A stretch of 64,000 bases of DNA from the NCBI GenBank assembly GCA_938028725.1, contig CALIMH010000001.1, positions 124,001 through 188,000 on the forward strand, given 5' to 3'. Positions within the stretch are counted from its first letter, which is position 1. Each line of letters begins with the position of its first letter. The notes beneath the pieces are model-generated. The model saw only the letters and a list, made by a program, of their open reading frames with translations, did not search any database and had not been told where the DNA came from. Shown in pieces: positions 25,596 through 33,951 of the stretch. This DNA comes from an uncultured Anaerolineae bacterium. GTDB lineage: Bacteria; Chloroflexota; Anaerolineae; J036; Brachytrichaceae. The position numbers were made by a program, and so were the translations under genes.

Positions 25596-27159
25596 TGCTG
25601 TTTGGGCGGGCGTGGCTTTGGGGCAAGCTGAAGTAGAACTTGCTGCCGTGTTTGCCGTCGCTTTCTACCCAGATGCGCCCGCCGTGCGCTTCCACAATCG
25701 CCCGGGTCAAGTACAGGCCCAGCCCTGTGCCGGGCTTGCCCTCCTGAACAGCAGCAGGGGAGCGGTAAAAGCGGTCGAAGATGCGAGCTTGCTCATCGGG
25801 AGGAATGCCCGGCCCTTCATCAGCAACATACACGACCACCTCGTTCGAGGTGGTGTAGCCATCCACTAAGATGGTGCTGCCTGCCGGTGAGTACTTCACT
25901 GCATTTGAAAGCAGGTTGTTGATCACCTGGTTGATGCGTGCCTCATCGGCCAGCACCAGCGGTAGATCATGTCGCAGCCTGACGATGAACCGATGCGAAG
26001 GATGTTGCAGCTCCCACTTCCTCACAGCGCGCGTCACCAGCTCATCCAAATCCAGCTCTACGGGGGTCAATTTGAAGCTGCCCGCCTGTGCGCGCGACGC
26101 GCTTAGCAAGTTGTCAATCAGCTCGGCGAGGTGGTCAGCTTCCTCACTAATCACTGCGAGACCATCGCGGATGGTTTGTTCATCCCAGCGCGCGTCCTGT
26201 CGCCGCAGCGTATCGGCGTAACCCTTGATCAGCGCGACGGGCGTCTTCAACTCGTGAGAGATGGCGGAGATGAACGTGTTCTTCATCTCCTCTGCCACGC
26301 GAAATCGCGTTAGGTCGTGGATATGGGCGATGATGTTGAGCAAGCGGCCTTGACGGTTGAAGAGCGCGACGAAAGCGACTTCCACACTCAACAGTTGCCC
26401 ATCAGCGCGCTGCAGGTCGCACTCCAGCACCAACGGCTTGTCTGAACCAACGATGGGCCAACCACCGGCTTCTGCTTCCTCCAGCGTGAGGCCACTGCGT
26501 TTGTTCTTCAGCTTCACCACTGATTCAAAAGTTTGCCCCTTGGCCTGGGCTTGATCAATGCCGGTGAGGCGGGATATAGCCTGGTTGAAGGACAAGATGC
26601 GGTGTTGAGCGTCCATGATGACCAAGCCTTCTGCGCTGTGTTGAAGGATGGACTCTAGCCGTTGTTGTTCTTGGGTGAGCCGTTCATACAGTCGGGCGTT
26701 CTTCACCGCGATCGCTGCTTGGTCCGCGAATGCCTGCAGGATGAGGCGGTCATTCGCGCTAAAGCTGCCACCGCGGGTGCGGAAGACATAAATGGCGCCG
26801 AGGAATTGGTCTGCCTCTGCAAGGGGCAGCGAGACTACTTGCCAGTAACCAAGGCCAAACTCGCGCGCGATAGCGACAAGCTCCTCCTCTAACACCCGCA
26901 TGGCGCGCCGCGCGGTGGGTGCGCGCTTCATGCGCGCCACCAGCAGGTCCAGCACTGGTTGAGGAATAGCGTAGGCTTGGCGAATTTGGTAGCTGCCATC
27001 TGGCTCGACCAGTGCGATTAGAGCGAATTGGCTGTCAAGGATATCCGCAGCGAAGCGCAAGATCAGCTGCAGCACCTCGTTCAGGTTCAGCTGGGCGGTG
27101 AGCGCGCGCCCGATCTCCAGCAGATAGTCGCGCTGGCGAATGCGGTAGTCTGGCAGCAT
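25567..27159 (-). CDS. Sensor histidine kinase (GAF-PAS-HisKA-HATPase)
   Basis: Soluble sensor kinase of 530 aa. A GAF domain (about residues 15-165), a PAS domain (175-290, ILQHSAEGLVIMDAQHRILSFN), a HisKA dimerisation helix with the phospho-acceptor His in FISAISHELKTPVALIKGYADTL, and an ATPase domain with N-box INQVINNLLSNAVKYSP, DEGPGIP, FDRFYR and GTGLGLYL. No membrane segment, and no response regulator next to it. Start set at ATG 27159. It is divergent from ftsH and overlaps the convergent glycosyltransferase at its 3' end. Confidence 0.88.
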   Translation of the reverse strand: MLPDYRIRQRDYLLEIGRALTAQLNLNEVLQLILRFAADILDSQFALIALVEPDGSYQIRQAYAIPQPVLDLLVARMKRAPTARRAMRVLEEELVAIAREFGLGYWQVVSLPLAEADQFLGAIYVFRTRGGSFSANDRLILQAFADQAAIAVKNARLYERLTQEQQRLESILQHSAEGLVIMDAQHRILSFNQAISRLTGIDQAQAKGQTFESVVKLKNKRSGLTLEEAEAGGWPIVGSDKPLVLECDLQRADGQLLSVEVAFVALFNRQGRLLNIIAHIHDLTRFRVAEEMKNTFISAISHELKTPVALIKGYADTLRRQDARWDEQTIRDGLAVISEEADHLAELIDNLLSASRAQAGSFKLTPVELDLDELVTRAVRKWELQHPSHRFIVRLRHDLPLVLADEARINQVINNLLSNAVKYSPAGSTILVDGYTTSNEVVVYVADEGPGIPPDEQARIFDRFYRSPAAVQEGKPGTGLGLYLTRAIVEAHGGRIWVESDGKHGSKFYFSLPQSHARPNSINGSPARPS

Positions 27160-27276
27160 GTGAGCTGAGGATATACTACTATTCAAGAGCTGAGGTCTAA
27201 CACAAGGCTAATGCGCTCGTGCTAGGCTGGTGCTCACAGTGCATAGCAGCGCCGTCGTCTGCTAAGGAATGACAAG

Positions 27277-29154
27277 ATGATGCCGAAGAGCGTGAGAAAT
27301 AACCTCCTTCCTATCTTGATTATTGCGCTGGTGATCGGGTATGCCGTGATGAACTTTGCTGGCACTGCCCGCCGCTCAGAAAGCGCAGACCTTTCCACCC
27401 TGGTGCGTGAGATTAATGAAGGACGCATTAGTGCTCTGGTTGTCTCAGCAGATGGCACTGCCATCCGCGCCCTTCGCAAGGACAGCGCCGTGCCCTTCGT
27501 GGTCAACAAAGAAACCGAGATAGACGCTGTCCGCCTGCTCCAGAGCCTCGGCGTCAAGCAAGAGGCGCTGACCAATCTCACCCTCTCCGTGGAAGCAGTG
27601 CCGTTGCTGACACAGGTATCTGGCATTTTGCTGTATTTGCTGCCGGTCTTGTTGATCGGGGCGTTCTTCTTGTTCACGATGCGCCGTGCACAGAGTGGTG
27701 CCGACCAGGCCTTCTCCTTCGGGCGCAGCCGCGCGCGCCGCATGACTGCTGAAAACCCCGTCGTCACCTTCGCTGATGTCGCCGGCTGCGATGAGGCCAA
27801 GATGGAGCTGGTGGAGGTGGTGGAGTTCCTGAAGAACCCAGAGAAGTTCATCCAGCTTGGCGCGCGCATCCCGAAAGGCGTATTGCTGGTTGGACCGCCT
27901 GGCTCTGGCAAAACACTGCTGGCAAAGGCAGTGGCCGGCGAGGCGGGTGTGCCGTTCTTCAGCCTGTCAGGCTCGGAGTTCGTTGAGCTTTTCGTCGGCG
28001 TTGGCGCTAGCCGCGTGCGCGACCTCTTCGATCAAGCTAAGAAAGCAGCCCCTTGCATCGTCTTCATTGATGAGATCGATGCAGTGGGACGCCAGCGCGG
28101 CGCCGGCTTAGGCGGTGGCAACGACGAGCGCGAACAGACGCTCAACCAGATGCTGGTGGAAATGGACGGCTTCAACACCGACACCAACGTTATCGTGATC
28201 GCTGCCACGAACCGGCCTGATATTCTTGACCCTGCCCTGCTTCGCCCCGGTCGCTTCGACCGTCGAGTAGTGGTGGATGCGCCAGACCTGCGCGGCCGTG
28301 AAGCGATTCTGCGCGTGCACACGCGCGGCAAACCGCTCGCCAAAGATGTGGACTTGAACATGATCGCCCGCCAAACGCCTGGCTTCACTGGCGCAGACCT
28401 AGAAAACCTGGTCAACGAGGCGGCTATTCTGACTGCCCGTGCGAGTCGCAAAGAGATCACCCAGCTTGATCTCCAAAATGCCATCGAGAAAGTTGCGCTC
28501 GGCCCGGAGCGGCGTAGCCGATTGATGACGCCGCGCGACAAGGAGATTACCGCCTATCACGAGGCTGGTCATGCTGTAGCTGCGGCGTTGACGCCCGAGG
28601 CAGGTGTGAGCGTGCAGAAGGTGACCATCGTGCCGCGTGGTCAGGCTGGCGGCGTCACCTGGTTCGCCCCAGAGAACGAAGACATGATCGGTTCGCGCAC
28701 CAAACGCGCGCTCGAGGCAAACTTGGTATACATGCTGGCCGGCCGCGCAGCCGAGGAGGTGGTCTTCGGTGATGTGACGGTGGGGGCTATCAACGACCTG
28801 GACCGTGCTTCTAACTTGGCGCGCAACATGGTGCGCGCTTACGGCATGAGTGATGAAATTGGCCCTGTCTCCTACGGGGAACGCAGCGACCTCATCTTCC
28901 TAGGCCGTGAGATCGCGGAGGGTCGTAACTACAGCGAGATGATCGCTGAGAAGATCGATCTGGAAGTGAATCGGCTGATCCGTGGCGCCTACGAGCGCGC
29001 CAAGAAGCTGCTCACCGAGCACCGCGACAAGCTCGACGCTGTGGCGAGGGCGCTGCTCGACCGCGAGACGTTGGACGCAGAACAGTTTTGCCAGATCATG
29101 GGCTTGCCAGAGCCCTCTCAGTCGCCAAATAGCTTATCGCCTGTCGCTGCTTAG
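27277..29154 (+). CDS. ftsH: ATP-dependent zinc metalloprotease FtsH
   Basis: Membrane-anchored AAA+ protease that degrades misfolded and short-lived proteins. The 625-aa protein has two membrane helices (about 10-27 and 112-135), a periplasmic FtsH_ext domain between them, Walker A GPPGSGKT (206-213), Walker B VFIDEIDA, the SRH region, and the zinc-protease motif HEAGH (His428-His432). An AAGGA ribosome site 8 nt before the ATG supports the start. The gene ends at a strong intrinsic terminator. Confidence 0.95.
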   Translation: MMPKSVRNNLLPILIIALVIGYAVMNFAGTARRSESADLSTLVREINEGRISALVVSADGTAIRALRKDSAVPFVVNKETEIDAVRLLQSLGVKQEALTNLTLSVEAVPLLTQVSGILLYLLPVLLIGAFFLFTMRRAQSGADQAFSFGRSRARRMTAENPVVTFADVAGCDEAKMELVEVVEFLKNPEKFIQLGARIPKGVLLVGPPGSGKTLLAKAVAGEAGVPFFSLSGSEFVELFVGVGASRVRDLFDQAKKAAPCIVFIDEIDAVGRQRGAGLGGGNDEREQTLNQMLVEMDGFNTDTNVIVIAATNRPDILDPALLRPGRFDRRVVVDAPDLRGREAILRVHTRGKPLAKDVDLNMIARQTPGFTGADLENLVNEAAILTARASRKEITQLDLQNAIEKVALGPERRSRLMTPRDKEITAYHEAGHAVAAALTPEAGVSVQKVTIVPRGQAGGVTWFAPENEDMIGSRTKRALEANLVYMLAGRAAEEVVFGDVTVGAINDLDRASNLARNMVRAYGMSDEIGPVSYGERSDLIFLGREIAEGRNYSEMIAEKIDLEVNRLIRGAYERAKKLLTEHRDKLDAVARALLDRETLDAEQFCQIMGLPEPSQSPNSLSPVAA

Positions 29155-29175
29155 GCAGATACAGATACTACTCAT

Positions 29176-29214
29176 AAAGGGTCGCAGCAACCGGAAGTTG
29201 CTGCGACCTTTTTT
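29176..29214 (+). terminator. Rho-independent terminator after ftsH
   Basis: Perfect 11-bp stem GGTCGCAGCAA / TTGCTGCGACC, 7-nt loop, followed by six T and preceded by AAA. The clearest intrinsic terminator in the window. Confidence 0.9.
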
Positions 29215-29248
29215 ATCCACCACAAGCGTTGTTGCTACACTGATTGGT

Positions 29249-31552
29249 GTGCTTCGTCGTGCTCCCTTTGCGGCTCTCCTTGCAGCCCTGAGCGTGGGGA
29301 TTTGGGCGGCAGCAAATTGGTATGTCCCTGTTTGGCAGGGCGCTCTGATTGTCGCTTTAGCGGCAGTTGGTTGGTGGCTCGGGCGCATAGGAGGCGTCCG
29401 AGCGGAGAGCCTTTGGTTGCCAGTGATTGCTGGTGTGGCTGGCTTTGGCATAGCTCGCTACGCTGCCGACAGTGTGCTGGAGGAGGCGCGCGCTTTGGCC
29501 CGACATCATGGCCAATTTGTGCAGCTAAAGGGGGCGGTGGCCGCTGAGCCAGATGTGCGCCCGGAGCGCGTCCAATTGAACATACGACCCCACTGGATTA
29601 AGGTCAGTGAGGGCAGCATGATCACCCAGACGCGCGGCTTGATCCTGGTGCGCGTTCTGACAACCACGCTGAGATACGGCGACGTGGTGGAGGTGGGCGG
29701 CATACTGGGAGCGCCACCGCGTCTAGCGACTTTCGACTACCGCCTGTATCTCGCTCGGCGCGACGTGCTGGCGTGGATTGCGCGCCCAGCGTCTGTTCGG
29801 CCAGTCGGCGAGTGGGACGGCAACCCATTGCTGGCAGCGCTGCTTAAGGTGCGCGACCGCGTGCGCAAGTCCATCTGCGATGTCTGCTTACCGGCTTCCG
29901 CCGTGCTCACCGGCATTTTGATCGGCGATGAGAGTTTCATCCCTCCCGATCTGGTTGAGGACTTTCGCCGCACCGGCACTTCTCACATTGTTGCTATCTC
30001 CGGTTTCAACGTCAGCATCGTGATCGCTGTAGTGGTGGCGCTGCTCAGCCGGGTGCTCAATCGCCGCCAGGTGGCGCTGGTGGCTTTGCCGGCGGTAGCA
30101 GTGTATGTGGTTTTCGTGGGCGCTTCTGCATCAGTGGTTCGGGCTGGCGTTATGGCCGGAATTGCCCTTGTTGGCATGGCGCTCTATCGGCAAGGCTTCA
30201 CCTTGAACACACTCTGCGCCGCGGCAACCCTCATCCTCGCCTTCGAGCCACAGATGCTTTTTGACGTTGGCTTCCAGCTCAGCTTTGCGGCTACGCTAGG
30301 TTTGGTGTTGTTTGCCGACCGGCTCTCGCGGCCATCGCGCTTGTTCTGGGAACGGCACATTCACCCCCCGCGCGTGCGGCAGGCCGTCAATTTCCTGGCT
30401 GATGGAGGACTGGTGACACTGGCAGCTCAAGCGACCACACTGCCATTGCTGATGGCATATTTCGGCCAGATACCGCTCACCTCAATTCTTGTGAACGTGC
30501 TCATTCTGCCGTTGCAGCCGCCCATCATGATCCTAGGTTCGCTTGGTGCGGCCGTGGCAACGCTGCTTCCCGCGGTGCGTGGTGTGGCGCTCTTCTTGCC
30601 GTGCAAGCTGATGGAGATCAGCACCCTCATCATCCGCTGGGGGAGCGGCTGGGCGGTGATGCTGCCGGCTTACCAGGTGGGCCAAGCTGGTTTTGTCGCG
30701 TACTACGCGGTGTTGCTGGGTGCGCTGTGGTGGTTAGAGCAACCTCGCGCGGTGCGCAGTTGGGCGCTCTGGTCGCTGCGCCTCAATGCCAAGCGTTGGG
30801 CTGCTGTGGCGGGTGTCCTCGTCACGCTAGTTGTCGCCATGGTTTACTGGTTCCAGCGGCCTGACGGCAAGCTGCGCGTGACTTTCGCCGGCGCAAGTGC
30901 TCTTCTGAGCACCCCGTCTGGACACACGGTGCTGTTCGTAGGCGGCGGACCACTGCTAGATGTCCTGCAGCGCGCCATGCCCGCCTGGGACTCGGCGATC
31001 GAGCTGATGGTGATGCCAACGGCAGAGGATAGCCTCAAACGCGACGCGCTGGAGGTGTTGCGCCGTTACCGCGCCCAACACCTAATTTTGCCGCCCGACC
31101 CCCCGCCCGACCCTGAAGCATCACCGGCCGATGCAGCCTGGCGCGCAGAGTGGGAGGAGACGTTGCGTGAGCGTGTGATGCGCGTGGAAAGATTGGTCAC
31201 AGATGCGTCAATCGTTGTTGACAATGTGCCCATCACCGTTGTGCTGCGCCGCCCACGCAGTGGAGCGCAGGCACTAGGGCTGAACGTGCACTATGGCGCG
31301 ATGCGGCTTGAGATCGCCGGCGACTACACCCCAATCGCATTGCAGGCCGGCTTGACCGACCTGTTTATCTCGCCGCGTGCGCTGCCGCGGCGGCTGGCCG
31401 CGCAGCTCTCCGTGCAGCGCGTGATTTGGGCTGACCGAGGTGGCGCTCCGCCGGAACTTGTCGGCGTCGGACAGTCCATCTGGTTGCGCCGGCGTGACGA
31501 GGCCCAGCTCATCGTGGGCACAGATGGTAAGGCACGGCTAGCTGTGCGCTGA
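29249..31552 (+). CDS. ComEC/Rec2-related membrane protein with degenerate C-terminal domain
   Basis: Inner-membrane DNA-uptake channel family protein, 767 aa. The competence region is clear: LTGILIGDESFIPPDLVEDFRRTGTSHIVAISGFNVSIV, SVVRAGVMAGIALVG and FDVGFQLSFAATLGLVLFAD, with about ten helices and an N-terminal DUF4131-type region. The C-terminal metallo-beta-lactamase-like domain is eroded: where family members read DVGQGDA and HPDADH, this one reads FAGASAL and MPTAEDS. The open frame extends upstream through the ftsH terminator; I start at GTG 29249, after a TACACT box at 29236. No comEA is adjacent. Confidence 0.82.
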   Translation: MLRRAPFAALLAALSVGIWAAANWYVPVWQGALIVALAAVGWWLGRIGGVRAESLWLPVIAGVAGFGIARYAADSVLEEARALARHHGQFVQLKGAVAAEPDVRPERVQLNIRPHWIKVSEGSMITQTRGLILVRVLTTTLRYGDVVEVGGILGAPPRLATFDYRLYLARRDVLAWIARPASVRPVGEWDGNPLLAALLKVRDRVRKSICDVCLPASAVLTGILIGDESFIPPDLVEDFRRTGTSHIVAISGFNVSIVIAVVVALLSRVLNRRQVALVALPAVAVYVVFVGASASVVRAGVMAGIALVGMALYRQGFTLNTLCAAATLILAFEPQMLFDVGFQLSFAATLGLVLFADRLSRPSRLFWERHIHPPRVRQAVNFLADGGLVTLAAQATTLPLLMAYFGQIPLTSILVNVLILPLQPPIMILGSLGAAVATLLPAVRGVALFLPCKLMEISTLIIRWGSGWAVMLPAYQVGQAGFVAYYAVLLGALWWLEQPRAVRSWALWSLRLNAKRWAAVAGVLVTLVVAMVYWFQRPDGKLRVTFAGASALLSTPSGHTVLFVGGGPLLDVLQRAMPAWDSAIELMVMPTAEDSLKRDALEVLRRYRAQHLILPPDPPPDPEASPADAAWRAEWEETLRERVMRVERLVTDASIVVDNVPITVVLRRPRSGAQALGLNVHYGAMRLEIAGDYTPIALQAGLTDLFISPRALPRRLAAQLSVQRVIWADRGGAPPELVGVGQSIWLRRRDEAQLIVGTDGKARLAVR

Positions 31553-31610
31553 TCGCTGAAGTGGGGCAGAGTATCATTGGTGCAGCAACTTCACCCCCAA
31601 GCGAGATCGC

Positions 31611-32459
31611 ATGGCTTTAACGAACCTTCAGACTTACGCGCAGGAGGCTGCGCAATTTGTTCGGTCGCGTTCACCTTCTGGCTGGGATGTTCTGTTGGTG
31701 CTGGGCAGCGGGCTGGGAGCACTTGCCGAACACATCGAATCGCCCACCGTGATCCCCTATGCCGAAATTCCTCATTTCGCCCGCTCAACGGTGCCGGGGC
31801 ATTCGGGCCGGTTTGTGATTGGCAGCTTGCTGGGGCACTGCGTTGCAGTGATGCAAGGGCGGTTGCATTTCTACGAGGGTCATCCCTTGTGGCAAGTGAC
31901 GCTGCCGGTGCGGGTTGCGCGCGACATGGGCGCGCGCTGTGTGCTGCTCACCAACGCTGCTGGTGGCTTGAACCCTAGCTTCCGCGTGGCCGATCTCATG
32001 CTGATCACCGACCACATCAACCTTGTCGGCATGGCGGGCCACAACCCCCTGGTCGGTCCTAATTGGGACTCGCATGGGCCGCGCTTCCCTGAAATGACGC
32101 GCGCCTACGATGCAGAGCTGGCCGACTTGGCGCGACAAGCAGCGCGGGAGGCGGGTGTGGTGCTGCGCGAGGGCGTGTATGTCTGCGTGGCCGGTCCTAG
32201 TTTTGAGACACCGGCCGAGTTGCGCTTCTTGCGTCTGATCGGCGCCGACGCGGTTGGGATGTCCACTGTGCACGAGGTGCTGGTGGCGCGCCATGCAGGG
32301 TTGCGCGTGTTGGGCATCAGCGGCATCACCAACATCGCCCGTTTGCACGCCGACGAAGGGCCGCCACCCTCGCACGAAGAGGTGCTCGAGGCTAGCCGTG
32401 AGATTGCCCCGCGCATGTTGGCTGTGTTGCAAGGGGTGCTGCGCCGCTTGAAGCCCTAA
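31611..32459 (+). CDS. Purine nucleoside phosphorylase (trimeric type)
   Basis: Cleaves inosine/guanosine with phosphate to base plus ribose-1-phosphate in purine salvage. The 282-aa protein has the class I signatures VLGSGLGALAE, VPGHSGRFVIG (phosphate binding), the catalytic-base region LTNAAGGLN, GPSFETPAELRFLR and GADAVGMSTVHE. A methylthioadenosine phosphorylase is less likely because the asparagine in SGITNIA fits the 6-oxopurine-specific enzymes. It sits between comEC-like and an uncharacterised membrane gene on the same strand. Confidence 0.92.
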   Translation: MALTNLQTYAQEAAQFVRSRSPSGWDVLLVLGSGLGALAEHIESPTVIPYAEIPHFARSTVPGHSGRFVIGSLLGHCVAVMQGRLHFYEGHPLWQVTLPVRVARDMGARCVLLTNAAGGLNPSFRVADLMLITDHINLVGMAGHNPLVGPNWDSHGPRFPEMTRAYDAELADLARQAAREAGVVLREGVYVCVAGPSFETPAELRFLRLIGADAVGMSTVHEVLVARHAGLRVLGISGITNIARLHADEGPPPSHEEVLEASREIAPRMLAVLQGVLRRLKP

Positions 32460-32475
32460 GCACGCAAACACGCCC

Positions 32476-33387
32476 ATGGAAGTGCTCCTGCGTTTGTTGC
32501 AAGAACTGCGTGTGGTGCTGGTGGCTGTGGCTGTCCTGTTGGCTGTTACATTCCTCGTTATCGCGTTGAACGCTTGGCAGGAGCTGGGGCGTGCGGTCTT
32601 CCGCTTCGAGCGCGGGTTGATACGTCGCCGACTCGTGGTGGCGCTCGTGCGGTCAGGACTTTTCGCAGTGCTCGCTGCGGCTGCGCTTGGTCTGCCGGAG
32701 CGCATGGTGTTGCCGGCCGGCGAGTCGTCCAGCGCGCCAAAAGTGCGCCTGGCCACGCCAGAAGCGCAGCCCACCACCATCCTGCCGACGCCGGTGCCAA
32801 CCGCTGACCTGTCTAGTGCAGTGCTCGCTGAGCTGAGCGAGCCTCCTACACCTACGCCGGATCAAGTGTTGGCGGCGCTGCTCGGCACCCCCACGCCCAC
32901 TGCTGAGCCGATCATGCCGGCCCTGGTCGCAGCGCCTGGCCTTCCTTCCACGCCAACACCCTCACCAACCGCCGTGCCGGAGCGAGGTTTAATTCCGTTG
33001 GAGCCGCTTGTGCCAACGCTTGCGCCGCTTCCTCCACCACCAACTGACGCTGCGCCTTCGGTTGCGCTCGTGGCCGATTGCCCCAACCCCGACGCGCAGA
33101 TCACGGTCCCTCTGGCAGGTCAAAGCGTGCGTGGTCGCATCTCTATCCAGGGCACGGCTGGTTTTGCGCCCGGCGGCAAATACAAGCTGGAGATTTTGCG
33201 CCCAGGTGTTGAGGGATGGGCGTTCTTGTGGGAAGGCTTTTCCGAGGTGAAAGGCGGTGTGCTCATGCCGGATTTCAATGCAGACCTATTCATGCCTGGT
33301 GTGCACGTGCTGCGCTTGTTAATCGTTGACGCTGCAGGCCAAGAGACCAACGCTGTTTGTCGTGTGCCCATTCGCATCGGTGAGTAA
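32476..33387 (+). CDS. Membrane-anchored Pro/Thr-rich protein, function unknown
   Basis: A 303-aa protein not assigned to a family. Two N-terminal hydrophobic segments (VVLVAVAVLLAVTFLVIAL and LVRSGLFAVLAAAALGL), then about 110 residues of Pro/Thr-rich linker with TPTP repeats, then a C-terminal beta-sandwich-like domain of about 100 residues (CPNPDAQITVPLAGQSVRGRISIQG ... LRLLIVDAAGQETNAVCRVPI) that looks like an Ig/Bacterial-Ig fold. Likely exposed outside the cell. It is 16 nt downstream of the phosphorylase and 6 nt upstream of the acetyltransferase gene. Confidence 0.7.
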   Translation: MEVLLRLLQELRVVLVAVAVLLAVTFLVIALNAWQELGRAVFRFERGLIRRRLVVALVRSGLFAVLAAAALGLPERMVLPAGESSSAPKVRLATPEAQPTTILPTPVPTADLSSAVLAELSEPPTPTPDQVLAALLGTPTPTAEPIMPALVAAPGLPSTPTPSPTAVPERGLIPLEPLVPTLAPLPPPPTDAAPSVALVADCPNPDAQITVPLAGQSVRGRISIQGTAGFAPGGKYKLEILRPGVEGWAFLWEGFSEVKGGVLMPDFNADLFMPGVHVLRLLIVDAAGQETNAVCRVPIRIGE

Positions 33388-33393
33388 CGCATC

Positions 33394-33948
33394 ATGTTGA
33401 TTCGTGCTGCGCGCATCGAAACCACAGAGGACATTGAAGCCATTCTGTCTATTGACCACAGCTACCACACCGATTACTCGTGGCAAATGCATTTGCGCAA
33501 CGAGTTGAGCCCCTCCCTGGAAGTCAGCTTCCAGCTTGTGCGCTTGCCGCGCCCAGCGCACGTGCCCTCGCCTCACTCGCCACTCGCGTTACGGCGTGTG
33601 CTTGATCGTTGCGATTTTATTTGGGTCGCGCAAGACGAAAGGAGTGGCTGCTTGCAGGGCTACGTCGCTGTGGCTGTGGTGCCGTGGCAAAATACCGCGT
33701 GGGTGCCCTTGCTTGCGGTTGCTCCTGCGATGCGACGGCGCGGGATCGGTCGCCGCTTGCTGCAGACTGCCATTGCGCGGGCGCGGGAACAGCGCCTGCA
33801 TAGCCTCACGATCGAAGTGTCCTCTAAGAACTATCCTGCCACCTGCCTAGCGCGAGCGATGGGGATGCGCTTCTGTGGCTACGCCGACAATTACTACAAC
33901 GGCACGGATATTGTGTTGTTCTTCACGTATAGAATCGGCGCAAGGTGA
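33394..33948 (+). CDS. GNAT-family N-acetyltransferase
   Basis: Acetyl-CoA-dependent acyltransferase of 184 aa. The acetyl-CoA-binding core is clear: WVPLLAVAPAMRRRGIGRRLLQTAIARARE (motif A, R-x-x-G-x-G/A), followed by LHSLTIEVSSKNYPATCLARAMGMRFCGYADNYYNGTDIVLF, which resembles RimI-like N-terminal acetyltransferases. Substrate unknown. It is 6 nt after the preceding gene and 3 nt before the next, so part of one operon. Confidence 0.85.
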   Translation: MLIRAARIETTEDIEAILSIDHSYHTDYSWQMHLRNELSPSLEVSFQLVRLPRPAHVPSPHSPLALRRVLDRCDFIWVAQDERSGCLQGYVAVAVVPWQNTAWVPLLAVAPAMRRRGIGRRLLQTAIARAREQRLHSLTIEVSSKNYPATCLARAMGMRFCGYADNYYNGTDIVLFFTYRIGAR

Positions 33949-33951
33949 GCG

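Noticed and set aside
28032-28541. Minus-strand open frame across ftsH
   Set aside because: Antisense shadow of a conserved gene; Ser/Arg-rich text without family features.
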